Positions 47,693 to 57,610 are shown, numbered from the stretch's first letter. The stretch: 64,000 nt of DNA from Pseudomonadota bacterium (GCA_018241685.1 JAFEDJ010000021.1:186001-250000); one strand, 5' to 3'. Translations and numbers: made by a program. Notes: a model not told the origin generated them from the sequence alone.

Positions 47693-49975
47693 ATGCGCTG
47701 GGTACTCTACCCCTTCATCGCACTTCTCGGCCTGCTGGCCATTGGCCTCGCCATCCTCGCCCTGGCCGTCGCCTTCGCCTGGCCGACCCTCCCGTCGCTG
47801 GAAGCACTGACCGACTACCACCCCAAGATTCCGCTGCGCGTCTACACGGCTGACGGGATTCTGATCGGTGAGTACGGCGAAGAGCGCCGTGCCTTCATCC
47901 ACATCCAGGACGTACCGCCCGTTCTCAAGCACGCCATTCTGGCCGCCGAGGACGACCGCTTCTACCAGCACTCCGGGGTCGATTTCACGGGCGTGCTGCG
48001 TGCGGCGGGCGCCAACCTCGTCACAGGCAGCAAGCGCCAGGGCTCCTCGACGATCACCATGCAGGTGGCCCGGAACTTCTTCCTGACCCGCGAGAAGACC
48101 TACTCGCGCAAGCTTTACGAAATCCTGCTGGCGTTCAAGATCGAACAGAACCTCACCAAGGATCAGATCCTCGAGGTCTATATCAACCAGATCTACCTTG
48201 GCCGTCGCGCCTACGGTTTCGCCGTTGCCGCTCAGACCTATTTCGGCAAATCCATCCACGATCTTAATGTTCCGGAAGCCGCCATGCTCGCGGGCCTGCC
48301 GAAAGCCCCCTCCGCCTACAATCCGGTCGTCAATCCGAAGCGCGCCGCCCTGCGCCAGCAATACGTACTGCGTCGCATGACCGAACTGGGCTTCATCTCC
48401 GAAACGGAGCACCAGCAAGCCGTCAACGCTCCACTCAAGGTCGTCACCGGACCTGGCGACGTCGGTAGCAGCGCCGACTATGTGGCGGAAATGGCCCGCC
48501 AGATCGCCTACGAACAGTTCAAGGAAGAGGCCTATACCCGCGGCATCAAGGTCATCACGACGATCAACAAGGCCGAACAGGATGCCGCCTACCGGGCACT
48601 GCGCCGCGGCATCATGGATTACGACCGCCGCCACGGCTATCGGGGTGTCGAGGGCTATGTGGATCCTGCCCGAATGAGCGGGGAGCAAACCGAGGGCCTG
48701 GACGAAGTCCTGGCCGAGACACCTGACTACGACGATCTCCAGGCAGCCATCGTGACCCAGGCGGGCAACGGCGCAGTCACCGCCTACCGCTACGGCGAGA
48801 CCTTCCGCATCAGCGGCGACGGACTGCGCTTCGCCGCGGCAATGCTCAGCGAGAAAGCCCCGCCCAACAAACGCATCCGCCCGGGCGCCATCATCCGCGT
48901 GGTGCATGTGGATAATCACTGGGAAATCAGTCAGCTACCAGAGGTCGAAGGCGCCCTGACCGCAGCCGACCCACACACCGGCGCGATCCGCGCGCTGGTC
49001 GGTGGCTTCGACTTCAACCGCAACAAATTCAACCATGTCACGCAGGCGTGGCGCCAACCCGGCTCCAGCTTCAAGCCCTTCATCTACTCGGCCGCCTTCG
49101 AGAAAGGCTACGGCCCCAACAGCATTGTCGACGACTCGCCGATCTCCTTCCCTGCAGGAGACACCGGCTCACAGGCCTGGGAGCCGAAGAACTACGACGG
49201 CAAGTACGACGGACCGATGTCCCTGCGCTCCGCACTGGCGCGCTCCAAGAACATGGTGTCGATCCGCCTGCTGAAATCCATCGGCCCCCGCTACGCGCAG
49301 GACTACGTCACCAAGTTCGGTTTCGACGCCGAACGCCATCCGGCCTACCTGACCATGGCCCTTGGCGCCGGCTCCGTCACGCCGTGGCAGATGCTGCGCG
49401 GCTACTCGGTCTTCGCCAACGGCGGCTACCGCGTCGAGCCCTATCTGGTAAAGGAGATTCAGGACGAGGCCGGCAACGTGCTCGCCCGTGTCGACCCGCC
49501 AGTGGCCGGTGAAACCGCCGAGCGTGCCATTGACGAACGCAATGCCTACCTGATGGACTCGATGCTGAAGGACGTCGTCCGTCGCGGCACCGCCGCCAAG
49601 GCCCTGGTCCTCAAGCGCGGCGATCTGGCCGGCAAGACCGGCACAACCAACGAGTACGTGGACGCCTGGTTCTGCGGCTACCAGCCGACCGTCGTCGCCG
49701 TGGCGTGGATCGGTTTCGATCAGCCTCGCAAGCTGGGCAGCGGAGAAACAGGCGGAGCAGCCGCACTGCCGCTGTGGATCAACTACATGCGAAAGGCCCT
49801 CGACGGCGTGCCCGAGAGCTATCCGACTCCGCCGGATGGCCTGATCCGCATCCAGCCGGAAGGCAGTGCCACCGAGGAGCTGATCTACAAGGAGAACCTG
49901 CCGGCAGCACCGGTGGAAGCCCCGCAGGAGCCCACCAGCCCGCCGGCGGAAGAAGCCCCGCGCAATACCAACTAG
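47693..49975 (+). CDS. mrcA: penicillin-binding protein 1A (peptidoglycan glycosyltransferase/transpeptidase)
   Basis: A 760-residue bifunctional class A PBP, polymerising and cross-linking peptidoglycan. An N-terminal transmembrane helix (about 5-28) precedes the glycosyltransferase domain (ILAAEDDRFYQHSGVDF, GSSTITMQVARNFFL, KILEVYINQIYLGRRAYG-like blocks). An OB-like insert follows, then the transpeptidase with GSSFKPF (active-site Ser and Lys), SKN (RSKNMVSIRL) and KTGTTNEYVDAWF. The C-terminal tail is Pro/Glu-rich. It is divergent from pilM, a common betaproteobacterial arrangement. Confidence 0.96.
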   Translation: MRWVLYPFIALLGLLAIGLAILALAVAFAWPTLPSLEALTDYHPKIPLRVYTADGILIGEYGEERRAFIHIQDVPPVLKHAILAAEDDRFYQHSGVDFTGVLRAAGANLVTGSKRQGSSTITMQVARNFFLTREKTYSRKLYEILLAFKIEQNLTKDQILEVYINQIYLGRRAYGFAVAAQTYFGKSIHDLNVPEAAMLAGLPKAPSAYNPVVNPKRAALRQQYVLRRMTELGFISETEHQQAVNAPLKVVTGPGDVGSSADYVAEMARQIAYEQFKEEAYTRGIKVITTINKAEQDAAYRALRRGIMDYDRRHGYRGVEGYVDPARMSGEQTEGLDEVLAETPDYDDLQAAIVTQAGNGAVTAYRYGETFRISGDGLRFAAAMLSEKAPPNKRIRPGAIIRVVHVDNHWEISQLPEVEGALTAADPHTGAIRALVGGFDFNRNKFNHVTQAWRQPGSSFKPFIYSAAFEKGYGPNSIVDDSPISFPAGDTGSQAWEPKNYDGKYDGPMSLRSALARSKNMVSIRLLKSIGPRYAQDYVTKFGFDAERHPAYLTMALGAGSVTPWQMLRGYSVFANGGYRVEPYLVKEIQDEAGNVLARVDPPVAGETAERAIDERNAYLMDSMLKDVVRRGTAAKALVLKRGDLAGKTGTTNEYVDAWFCGYQPTVVAVAWIGFDQPRKLGSGETGGAAALPLWINYMRKALDGVPESYPTPPDGLIRIQPEGSATEELIYKENLPAAPVEAPQEPTSPPAEEAPRNTN

Positions 49976-49992
49976 CGCGGCCCGGGAGCCGG

Positions 49993-50313
49993 TCAGCCCT
50001 TCAGGTCGACCGGCTCGCCAGCCTGCTCGGACATGCAGCGGGACAGCACGGCGTAGAAATCCGCCCCATCCCGCGTGCCCAGCCAGCGCCCGCCGTCGGG
50101 GCGGAAGTGGAAACCGCCCGACTTCGCGGCCAGCCAGATCTCCCGCGCCGCACTGTGCCGGTTAACGATGATCTTGCTGCCGTTGTCGAACTCCAGCTCG
50201 AAGACCCCACCCGGCTTCACCTCGTAATCGAAATCCAGCTCGCAGGCCTCCAGCAGACCCTCCAGGCGCTCCAGCTCGGCATCCGCCAAGGCGTTGAAAT
50301 CCGCTTCGTCCAT
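49993..50313 (-). CDS. cyaY: iron donor/frataxin-like protein CyaY
   Basis: A 106-residue frataxin homologue that binds iron and modulates iron-sulfur cluster assembly. The acidic first helix (MDEADFNALADAELERLEGLLEA) and the strands VFELEFDNGSKIIVNRHSAAREIWLAAKSGGFHF, with W75-x-D/G-x-R near GGRWLGTRDG, match CyaY. It is convergent with the PBP1A gene and divergent from lptM. Confidence 0.95.
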   Translation of the reverse strand: MDEADFNALADAELERLEGLLEACELDFDYEVKPGGVFELEFDNGSKIIVNRHSAAREIWLAAKSGGFHFRPDGGRWLGTRDGADFYAVLSRCMSEQAGEPVDLKG

Positions 50314-50360
50314 CGACCCCTCCGTTGTTCTGTTAACATTGCCGTTTTTGCGCGGAACCC

Positions 50361-50549
50361 ATGCGAACCATCGCCATTGCCGCCGCGACCTGCGGCCTAC
50401 TCGTCCTAGCCGGCTGCGGCATCAAGGGGCCGCTGTACATCCCGCAAGTTCCCAAGCCTGCCAGCAAGCCGGCTCCGCAGCCCGCCGACGCCACCCAGGC
50501 GCCGGGCGGCGATCATAACAAACCCGCTCCCCAGGATTCAGCCCAATGA
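50361..50549 (+). CDS. lptM: LPS translocon maturation chaperone LptM-like small lipoprotein
   Basis: A 62-residue lipoprotein with lipobox L-A-G-C19 followed by GIKGPLYIP, the hallmark of the YifL/LptM family, and a Pro/Lys-rich tail. LptM helps the LptD/LptE complex mature in enterobacteria. It is encoded directly ahead of lysA, overlapping its start by 4 bases (ATGA), the same linkage seen in many proteobacteria. Confidence 0.9.
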   Translation: MRTIAIAAATCGLLVLAGCGIKGPLYIPQVPKPASKPAPQPADATQAPGGDHNKPAPQDSAQ

Positions 50550-51808
50550 CCACCGCACTGCCCGTGCCGACGCTCGCCGCCGGCCCCGCCGGCCTAACCC
50601 TCGAAGGGGTCGCCCTCGCCGACATCGCCGAGCGCTTCGGCACCCCGACCTACGTGTATTCCCGTGCCGCGCTGACCGCAGCCTTCGCGGCCTATCAGCA
50701 GGCCCTCGGCATGCGCAAGGCGCTCGTCTGCTACGCGGTCAAGGCCAACTCCAGCCTAGGCATCCTGTCGGTGTTTGCCAAGCTGGGCGCCGGTTTCGAC
50801 ATCGTGTCCGGGGGTGAGCTGGCCCGCGTCCTCGCCGCCAGCGGCGACCCCGGCAAAGTGATCTTCTCGGGCGTCGGCAAGAGCGTCGACGAAATGCGTT
50901 ACGCGCTGGAGTCGGGGATCGGCTGTTTCAACGTCGAATCCGCCGCCGAACTGGACCGCCTGAATGATGTAGCCATCAGCCTCGGCAAGCGTGCGCCAAT
51001 CGCCTTCCGCGTCAATCCGGACGTCAATCCGAACACCCACCCGTACATCTCCACCGGCCTGCGCAGCAACAAGTTCGGCGTGGCCTTCACCGAAGCCCTC
51101 GACCTCTACCGCAAGGCGGCCAAGCTGCCGAACATCGAGATCAGTGGCATCGACTGCCACATCGGCTCCCAGCTCCTCGACCCGGCGCCGATGGCCGAAG
51201 CGGCAGACAAGATCCTGGGCCTGGTGGACCAGCTCGCCCGCGAAGGCATCAAGCTCGACCACATTGACCTGGGCGGCGGCCTCGGCATCCGCTACCGTGA
51301 CGAGGAACCGCCGACGCCGACCGAATACCTCAAGCCCCTGCTGGAGCGCTTCGCCGGCCGCGACGAGGCCCTGTGCTTCGAACCGGGCCGCTCGCTGGTC
51401 GGCAACGCCGGCCTGCTGCTGACCCGCATCGAATACCTGAAGCCCGGCGTCGAGAAGAACTTCGCGATCATCGATGCGGCAATGAACGACCTGGCCCGCC
51501 CCGCGCTGTACGACGCCTACCACGAGATCGTCGCGGTGGCACCGCGCGCCGTGCCCGCCACCCGCTACGAAGTGGTCGGCCCGATCTGCGAGAGCGGCGA
51601 CTTCCTCGGCCACGACCGCGACCTGTCGGTGGAAACCGGCGACCTGCTGGCCATCCTGTCGGCGGGCGCCTACGGCATGACGATGAGCTCCAACTACAAC
51701 ACCCGCCCACGTGCCGCCGAGATCCTGGTGGACGGCACGGACGTGCACGTCATCCGCGACCGGGAAACCCTCGCCCACCTGCTCGCCGGCGAACGCCCGC
51801 TACCCTGA
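50546..51808 (+). CDS. lysA: diaminopimelate decarboxylase
   Basis: A 420-residue PLP enzyme converting meso-diaminopimelate to lysine. The PLP Lys lies in VCYAVKANSSLGIL; DIVSGGEL, CHIGSQL, LGGGLGI and FEPGRSLVGNAG follow in order, and the partner-chain residues CESGDFLG and SAGAYGMTMSSNYN complete the site. Start overlaps the lptM stop. Confidence 0.97.
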   Translation: MTTALPVPTLAAGPAGLTLEGVALADIAERFGTPTYVYSRAALTAAFAAYQQALGMRKALVCYAVKANSSLGILSVFAKLGAGFDIVSGGELARVLAASGDPGKVIFSGVGKSVDEMRYALESGIGCFNVESAAELDRLNDVAISLGKRAPIAFRVNPDVNPNTHPYISTGLRSNKFGVAFTEALDLYRKAAKLPNIEISGIDCHIGSQLLDPAPMAEAADKILGLVDQLAREGIKLDHIDLGGGLGIRYRDEEPPTPTEYLKPLLERFAGRDEALCFEPGRSLVGNAGLLLTRIEYLKPGVEKNFAIIDAAMNDLARPALYDAYHEIVAVAPRAVPATRYEVVGPICESGDFLGHDRDLSVETGDLLAILSAGAYGMTMSSNYNTRPRAAEILVDGTDVHVIRDRETLAHLLAGERPLP

Positions 51809-51890
51809 GCGCTGCCATTCTCCACGGGGCGCATCCATTGGCCCCAAGGAGGAATCGGGTTTACTCACAGAACTGACGTGAAGCAGGAAA

Positions 51891-51923
51891 TGTCCAGAGC
51901 CGACTGCAGGTCGGCTCTGGACA
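51891..51923. terminator. hairpin between lysA and the exonuclease gene
   Basis: A perfect 14-bp inverted repeat (51891-51904 and 51910-51923; arms TGTCCAGAGCCGAC and its complement) with a 5-base loop lies between two convergent genes. There is no T-run, but the position suggests a transcript end for both. Confidence 0.55.
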
Positions 51924-51940
51924 AACCGCGTTGACGCGCC

Positions 51941-53344
51941 TCAGCCCAGCGGCGTGACCGCCGCGCGCGCCAACGGCGTATCCAGCCAGCGGACGAGGAT
52001 GCGGTAGATATCCGGATCGAAGCGGCGTTGCGGCAGGGCCGCCAGCAGACCGGCCAAGGCTGCTTCGTCATCGACGCTGCCGAGCAGGCACCACTGATCC
52101 ACCACATGTGCGGCGCCGCGCCCGGTATCGGCATGGTGTTCGCGCACCACCACCGGGCCGGACCATGGCCAACGCCGCAGGCGCAGGCCTTCGAGCACCT
52201 TCAGCAGACGCTCGTCATGCTGGGCGGGGCTTTCCTTGCCGGCACACACGCCGGCGCAGCGGCGCGCCTGGTGCGCGAGACAAGGCCCTTCGCTCCATGC
52301 CTCGGTGCCGATGCGGCGCGGGCACAGCTTGTAGAGACTGGCCAGTTCCCGCAGCGCGTTGTCGGCTTCCTTCTTGGTCCGGAAAGTCCCATAGAGATTC
52401 TCCCAGCCTGCCGGGTCACCGCCGTTCAGTGGCTCGCGCTGCAACACCGAACCACGCCTGCGGGCCGCGTCGAAACGCAGGCCGAAGACCGCAGCGGCAT
52501 CCGCAGGCTGACGGTTCTCGGCCGGCCTCTCGGTGCGGACGAGGTGCGACTCGAGCAGCTGCGCACCCAGCTCGCCGGCGGTCACCCGCCAGTCCACACG
52601 GCGGACCTGCTGGATGATCTTGGCCTCCCGGCCCTTCAGCTTGTCACCTGCAAAGTGACTCATCACCCGCGAGCGCAGGCTGACGCTGCGTCCGACATAC
52701 AGCAGCACATCGTTCTCGCCGTAGAAGAGATAGACCCCGGGCCCCTCGGGCAGACCTTCGAGCACCCCTTCGGGCAGACCGGCAGGGCGGTTCGGTGCCT
52801 TCATCGCCTTGACGATTGCCGCATCGAGCACACCGCGCTCGAAGCTTCCCACCACCTGGCCGACAAACTGGACCAAAGCCTCCGTATCGCCAAGGGCGCG
52901 ATGGCGGGCTGGGCAGACGAGTCCGTGGCGCTCGATCAAGGCGTCGAGACCGTGGCGGTGATGCTGGGGATAGAGTGCGCGCGACAGCTTGACGGTACAC
53001 AGCACCGGCGCCTCGAAGGACTGGCCCAGACGCTGGAACTCGTTCTTGATGAAGCCGTAATCGAAGCGCGCGTTATGGGCGACGAAGATGCAGTCCGCGA
53101 AAAGCCCGTGGACCCGTTCGGCCACGTCGGCGAACGACGGGGCATCCACCACCATCTCGTCGGTAATGCCGACCAGACTCTGGATGTTTGGCGGAATGGC
53201 CCGCCCTGGATTGACCAGGGTGGACCACCGCTCGACCAGCTCGCCGTTCTCGACCCGCAGGATCGCGATTTCGGTGATCCGGTCTTCCACCGGGTTGGCC
53301 CCGGTGGTTTCTACGTCGATGAAAGCAAGTTTGGGAGCGAGCAA
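51941..53344 (-). CDS. DnaQ-like 3'-5' exonuclease fused to a UvrC/Cho-type GIY-YIG nuclease
   Basis: About 467 residues. The N-terminal half is a DEDDh exonuclease like the DNA polymerase III epsilon subunit: FIDVETTGANP (Exo I), VAHNARFDYGF (Exo II) and HRALGDTEA (Exo III). The C-terminal half has a GIY-YIG endonuclease domain (GPGVYLFYGENDVLLYVGRS) related to UvrC/Cho, then a UvrC-like Cys-containing stretch. Such fusions are presumed to act in DNA repair. The start is uncertain: TTG 53344 avoids overlap with the DUF3460 gene and has GAGCGG upstream; GTG 53410 would overlap it by 59 bases. Confidence 0.88.
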   Translation of the reverse strand: MLAPKLAFIDVETTGANPVEDRITEIAILRVENGELVERWSTLVNPGRAIPPNIQSLVGITDEMVVDAPSFADVAERVHGLFADCIFVAHNARFDYGFIKNEFQRLGQSFEAPVLCTVKLSRALYPQHHRHGLDALIERHGLVCPARHRALGDTEALVQFVGQVVGSFERGVLDAAIVKAMKAPNRPAGLPEGVLEGLPEGPGVYLFYGENDVLLYVGRSVSLRSRVMSHFAGDKLKGREAKIIQQVRRVDWRVTAGELGAQLLESHLVRTERPAENRQPADAAAVFGLRFDAARRRGSVLQREPLNGGDPAGWENLYGTFRTKKEADNALRELASLYKLCPRRIGTEAWSEGPCLAHQARRCAGVCAGKESPAQHDERLLKVLEGLRLRRWPWSGPVVVREHHADTGRGAAHVVDQWCLLGSVDDEAALAGLLAALPQRRFDPDIYRILVRWLDTPLARAAVTPLG

Positions 53345-53351
53345 AGCCCGC

Positions 53352-53540
53352 TCAGCTTTCGGTCGAGTAAGGATAGGGCTTCTGGGCAACGCGGCCAGCA
53401 GCGTACTCACGCTGGGTCTCCAGATCCTGCGGCTTGTCCCACCACAGGGAGCGCCCCTTCTTCTGCTCTTCGACCTGTTCAGGATGCTTGGCCATCCATT
53501 CACGCATGAACTTGGTGTGCTCGGACTCGTAACCTGCCAT
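53352..53540 (-). CDS. DUF3460 family protein
   Basis: A 62-residue protein beginning MAGYESEHTKFMREWMAKHP and continuing with LWWDKPQDL and a Tyr-rich C-terminus. This is the short DUF3460 family of betaproteobacteria; its function is unknown. Its ATG is preceded by a good ribosome site (AAAGGGAG region). It lies between spoT and the exonuclease gene on the same strand. Confidence 0.88.
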   Translation of the reverse strand: MAGYESEHTKFMREWMAKHPEQVEEQKKGRSLWWDKPQDLETQREYAAGRVAQKPYPYSTES

Positions 53541-53579
53541 GTGGATCTCCCTTTTTAAGCGGCGTGGATTCTAGCAGCC

Positions 53580-55790
53580 TCAGCTGCCCTTCTGGTCGCC
53601 CTTGAGGCGGTTGATGCGGACCACCTCCGGGATGTTTCGTATCCCGCGGATGACCTTGGCGAGATGCAGGCGATGAGTCACCTGCACCGTGATGTAGATG
53701 GTGGAATAGGCACCCTGATCGCCATCGGTACTGACGTTCTGGATGTTGCAGTCTTGCTCGGCGATCGCATTGGCGACCTTGGCCAGCACACCACGCACGT
53801 TCTGCGTGAGCAGGCGCAGCGTCACGTCGAACAGGCGGTCGGTGGCGGCTTCCCACTCCACGTCGATCCAGCGGTCCCGCTCACTGCGTAGCTTGCGGGC
53901 CTGCGGACAGTCGTGCATGTGCACTTCCAGCCCCTGCCCCTTGCGGATGATGCCGACGATGGGATCGCCCGGAATCGGTCGGCAGCAACGCGCCAATTGG
54001 ACCGCAACGCCTTCTGTGCCGCGGATCAGGATCGCCCCGGCAGGCTTGGGCTTGACGACATCGGCACGGCCGGACTCCATATCCTGGATCTCCGCCAAGC
54101 GCCGCGCGACGATGGCCGGCAGACGTCGGCCGAGGCCGATGTCGGTCATCAGTTCCTTGCGGTTGTTGAGCGTGAACTCCTTCAGGAAACGCTCCCATGC
54201 AAAGGTGCTGACCTGGCCGAGGGTCAGGCCGTGCAAGCGCAGGGCCTGGTTGAGCAGGCGCTCGCCGAGGGTCGAGGCTTCTTCCTGCTGGGCGTTCTTA
54301 AGGAAATGGCGGATCTGCGCCCGCGCCTTGCCGGTTCGCACATAGGACAGCCAGGCCGGGTTGGGGCTGGCGTGGGCGGCGGTGATGATCTCGATCTGGT
54401 CGCCGTTGTGCAGTTCGGTGCGCAGCGGCATCAGCTCGCCATTGATGCGTCCCGCCACACAGCGGTTGCCGACGTCGGTATGCACCGCGTAGGCGAAGTC
54501 CACCACCGTGGCGCCGCGCGGCAGCGCGAAGATCTTGCCCTTCGGCGTGAAGGCGTACACCTCGCCCGGGAACAGGTCGACCTTCACATGCTCCAGGAAC
54601 TCGCTGGAGTCACCGGACGTGGACTGTAGTTCGAGCAGCGACTGCAGCCAGCTGTGGGTCTTGTGCTGCAGCTCGGTAAGGGTCTTTTCGTCTTCCTTGT
54701 ACAGCCAGTGGGAAGCCACACCACTCTCGGCGATGTGGTTCATCTCCTGGGTGCGAATCTGCACTTCGACCGGCGTGCCGAAGGGGCCGATCAAGGTGGT
54801 GTGCAGCGACTGGTAGCCGTTCGCCTTGGGAATGGCGATGTAGTCCTTGAACTTGCCGGGCACCGGCTTGTAAAGCGCATGCAGCGCGCCGAGGGCGCGG
54901 TAACAGGTCTGCACGTCGGGCACGATGACGCGGAAACCGTAGATGTCGAGCACCTGGGAGAAGGTCAGGCGCTTCTCCGACATCTTCCGGTAGATGCTGT
55001 AAAGGTGCTTCTCGCGGCCGCGCACGTCGGCCTGGATATCCCACTGGGGCAGGCGCTCCTCGATCGCGACGAGGATCTTGCCGACCACTTCACGCCGGTT
55101 GCCACGAGCAGCCAGGATGGCCTTCGACAGCACCCGGTAGCGCATTGGGTAGCGATGCTTGAAGGCCAGTTCCTGCAACTCGCGGTACAGGCTGTTGAGG
55201 CCCAGCCGGTTGGCGATGGGCGCGTGGATTTCCTGGGTTTCGCGGGCGATGCGACGCCGCTTGTCGGGGCGCACGCAGTCGAGCGTGCGCATGTTGTGCA
55301 GGCGGTCGGCCAGCTTGATGAGGATCACCCGCAGGTCGCTGGCCATCGCCAGCAGCATCTTGCGGAAGTTTTCCGCCTGGGCTTCCTCGTGGGACTGGAA
55401 CTCGATCTTGTCGAGCTTGGACACCCCATCCACCAGTTCGGCCGTGGTCCGCCCGAAACGTTCGGCGATCTCGGCCTTGGTGATGTGGGTGTCCTCCATC
55501 ACGTCGTGGAGGAGGGCCGCGCACAGGGCCTGGGCGTCCAGATTCCAGCCGGCGAGGATCTCCGCAACAGCGACCGGATGGGAGATGTAAGGCTCCCCGC
55601 TGATCCGCATCTGCCCCTCATGGGCGTCGGCGGAAAAGTGATAGGCGGCCTCGATACGCCCCACGTCCTCAGGACGCAGGTAGGCACTGACGATGTTCTT
55701 CAGCCTGCCGAAGTCGAGGGGCAGGACGCAGGAAGCGGGGGGCTGGAAAACGCCGCTACCACTGACCGGAGTTGGTGCGGCGGATTCCAT
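53580..55790 (-). CDS. spoT: bifunctional (p)ppGpp synthetase/hydrolase
   Basis: A 736-residue RelA/SpoT homologue controlling the stringent response. The hydrolase HD domain is intact (SHPVAVAEIL; ALLHDVMEDT), so it can degrade (p)ppGpp; the synthetase region is recognisable (SEKRLTFSQVLDIYGFRVIV; GYQSLHTTLIGPFGTPVEVQIRT). A TGS domain (VYAFTPKGKIFALPRGATVVDFAYAVHTDVG) and a C-terminal ACT domain follow. It lies just after rpoZ in the same direction, the classical gmk-rpoZ-spoT order. Confidence 0.97.
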   Translation of the reverse strand: MESAAPTPVSGSGVFQPPASCVLPLDFGRLKNIVSAYLRPEDVGRIEAAYHFSADAHEGQMRISGEPYISHPVAVAEILAGWNLDAQALCAALLHDVMEDTHITKAEIAERFGRTTAELVDGVSKLDKIEFQSHEEAQAENFRKMLLAMASDLRVILIKLADRLHNMRTLDCVRPDKRRRIARETQEIHAPIANRLGLNSLYRELQELAFKHRYPMRYRVLSKAILAARGNRREVVGKILVAIEERLPQWDIQADVRGREKHLYSIYRKMSEKRLTFSQVLDIYGFRVIVPDVQTCYRALGALHALYKPVPGKFKDYIAIPKANGYQSLHTTLIGPFGTPVEVQIRTQEMNHIAESGVASHWLYKEDEKTLTELQHKTHSWLQSLLELQSTSGDSSEFLEHVKVDLFPGEVYAFTPKGKIFALPRGATVVDFAYAVHTDVGNRCVAGRINGELMPLRTELHNGDQIEIITAAHASPNPAWLSYVRTGKARAQIRHFLKNAQQEEASTLGERLLNQALRLHGLTLGQVSTFAWERFLKEFTLNNRKELMTDIGLGRRLPAIVARRLAEIQDMESGRADVVKPKPAGAILIRGTEGVAVQLARCCRPIPGDPIVGIIRKGQGLEVHMHDCPQARKLRSERDRWIDVEWEAATDRLFDVTLRLLTQNVRGVLAKVANAIAEQDCNIQNVSTDGDQGAYSTIYITVQVTHRLHLAKVIRGIRNIPEVVRINRLKGDQKGS

Positions 55791-55816
55791 GGCATTGCTC
55801 TCTGGCGGAAAGGCGC

Positions 55817-56032
55817 TCAGGCCTGGCCGCGGTTCAGGACTTCGGTGCCGACCTTGCCGGCGGCGATTTCACGCAGCGCGATCACGGTGGGCTTGTCCTT
55901 GTCGTGGCGGTCCAGATCCACTTGCGGGGTGGCGCCGGCCGTCAGCTGACGGGCACGGTAGGTCGCAGCCAGGGTCAGCTGGAAGCGGTTGGGGATTCTT
56001 TTCAGACAGTCGTCGACGGTAACGCGGGCCAT
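55817..56032 (-). CDS. rpoZ: DNA-directed RNA polymerase omega subunit
   Basis: A 71-residue omega subunit, starting [30 protein letters not shown] and containing the [16 protein letters not shown] block. Omega aids RNA polymerase assembly and forms part of a ppGpp site. The ATG at 56032 is 1 base past the gmk stop; an in-frame upstream extension lies inside gmk and is not used. Confidence 0.96.
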   Translation of the reverse strand: MARVTVDDCLKRIPNRFQLTLAATYRARQLTAGATPQVDLDRHDKDKPTVIALREIAAGKVGTEVLNRGQA

Positions 56033-56033
56033 A

Positions 56034-56648
56034 TCAATCCTGTTCCAGGTAATGGAAAAACTCCGGCTTGCGTGCCTCCTGGTTGGCGTAACGCAGCCGC
56101 GAGGCTCGCACCACGGCCACCAGATCATCCAGGGCCGCAGGCAAGTCTTCGTTGATTATAACGTAGTCGAACTCCGCCACATGGCGCATCTCGCCACGGG
56201 CTGCCAGCACACGACGGGCGATCACCTCTTCGCTATCCGTGCCACGGCCGCGCAGGCGACGCTCCAGTTCGTCCACCGACGGCGGCAGGATGAACACGCC
56301 GACCGCCTTCGGAAACACCTTGCGGACCTGCTGGGCACCCTGCCAGTCGATCTCCAGCAGGATGTCCTTGCCGGAGCTGATCTGGGACTCGAGCCAAGTC
56401 CTGGAGGTCGCGTAATAGTTGCTGTGCACCTCGGCCCACTCGAGGAACTCGCCCTTGTCGCGCAGCGCGCGGAAGGTCGGCACATCGACGAAGTTGTAAT
56501 GCTGGCCATTCACCTCTCCGGTACGCGGTGCGCGGGTGGCGTAGGACACCGACAGGCTGACCAGCGGGTCACGCTCCAGCAAGCCGCTGACGAGGGTGGT
56601 CTTGCCGGCGCCGGATGGCGCGGTGACGATGAACAGGGTACCCGGCAT
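56034..56648 (-). CDS. gmk: guanylate kinase
   Basis: A 204-residue kinase converting GMP to GDP. The P-loop is [29 protein letters not shown] and [12 protein letters not shown] form the GMP site. The ATG at 56648 has AAGGAG at ideal spacing; a GTG two codons earlier is too close to that site. It is flanked by yicC and rpoZ in the same direction. Confidence 0.97.
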   Translation of the reverse strand: MPGTLFIVTAPSGAGKTTLVSGLLERDPLVSLSVSYATRAPRTGEVNGQHYNFVDVPTFRALRDKGEFLEWAEVHSNYYATSRTWLESQISSGKDILLEIDWQGAQQVRKVFPKAVGVFILPPSVDELERRLRGRGTDSEEVIARRVLAARGEMRHVAEFDYVIINEDLPAALDDLVAVVRASRLRYANQEARKPEFFHYLEQD

Positions 56649-56657
56649 GCTCACTCC

Positions 56658-57524
56658 TTACTCGATGTTCTGCACCTGCTCGCGCATCTGCTCGATGGCC
56701 AGCTTGAGTTCGACGGCAATCGCGGTCATGTCGGCAGCCATTGCCTTGGAGCCGAGGGTGTTGGCCTCGCGGTTAAGCTCCTGCATCAGGAAGTCCAGGC
56801 GCTTGCCGGCCGCGCCACCGGCCTTGAGGATGCGCTCGACTTCATCCAGATGGGTGGATAGGCGGGACAACTCTTCCGCCACATCGACACGCTGGGCGAA
56901 CAGGCCGACTTCCAGGCGGATGCGGTCGTCGTCAAGGGTCGCCGCTGCGTCGCGCAGGCGGGTGGCGAGCTTTTCCTGATACTCGGCGACCAACGCCGGC
57001 ACCCGCGGCTGCACCGTGGCAACCAGACCGCGCATGTGGGCGATCCGCCCACGGATCATCTCGGCGAGCTTTTCGCCCTCGCGCCGGCGGGTGGCGATGA
57101 GCTCGTCCAGCGCCGCCGCAATGGTTGCCGCGATCTCCGGCTGCAGGGATTCGAAAGTCACGCTGTCGTCGGCCAGCATGCCGGGCCAGCGAAGGACCTC
57201 GGCCACGGACAGCGGCGCGGCCTGCGGCAGATCGGCCTGCACCGCCGCCTGGGCGGCTTTCAGCTGGGCCAGCAGCACACTGTTGATCGCAAGGTCGCGA
57301 GGTGCGCTATCCTTCGCCTGCAAATTGAAACGGCATTCGACCTTGCCCCGCCGCAGCTTGGCGGTGATGGCTTCGCGCAGCATGGGCTCAGCCTGCCGCA
57401 GATCATCGTTGATCCGGAAGGCAAGATCGAGATAGCGGGAATTGACGCTGCGCAATTCCAGGTGCAGGGCGACTCGGCCCAGGTCGCGGGCCTGGACGGC
57501 ATAACCCGTCATGCTGTGGATCAT
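56658..57524 (-). CDS. yicC: YicC/YloC family endoribonuclease
   Basis: A 288-residue protein of the YicC family, recently linked to endoribonuclease activity in RNA decay. It begins MIHSMTGYA, the family signature, with LELRSVNSRYLDL next and the C-terminal segment GKRLDFLMQELNREANTLGSKA, which is the strongest family motif. It is first in the yicC-gmk-rpoZ-spoT run. Confidence 0.95.
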   Translation of the reverse strand: MIHSMTGYAVQARDLGRVALHLELRSVNSRYLDLAFRINDDLRQAEPMLREAITAKLRRGKVECRFNLQAKDSAPRDLAINSVLLAQLKAAQAAVQADLPQAAPLSVAEVLRWPGMLADDSVTFESLQPEIAATIAAALDELIATRRREGEKLAEMIRGRIAHMRGLVATVQPRVPALVAEYQEKLATRLRDAAATLDDDRIRLEVGLFAQRVDVAEELSRLSTHLDEVERILKAGGAAGKRLDFLMQELNREANTLGSKAMAADMTAIAVELKLAIEQMREQVQNIE

Positions 57525-57610
57525 CGTGTTTTTCCCGAGATAGCGCGGCGAAGCGAGGCTAAACTAGCGCCTTCGACCGCCACAAAAGACGAAGTGTAGC
57601 GCCCTGCCTG

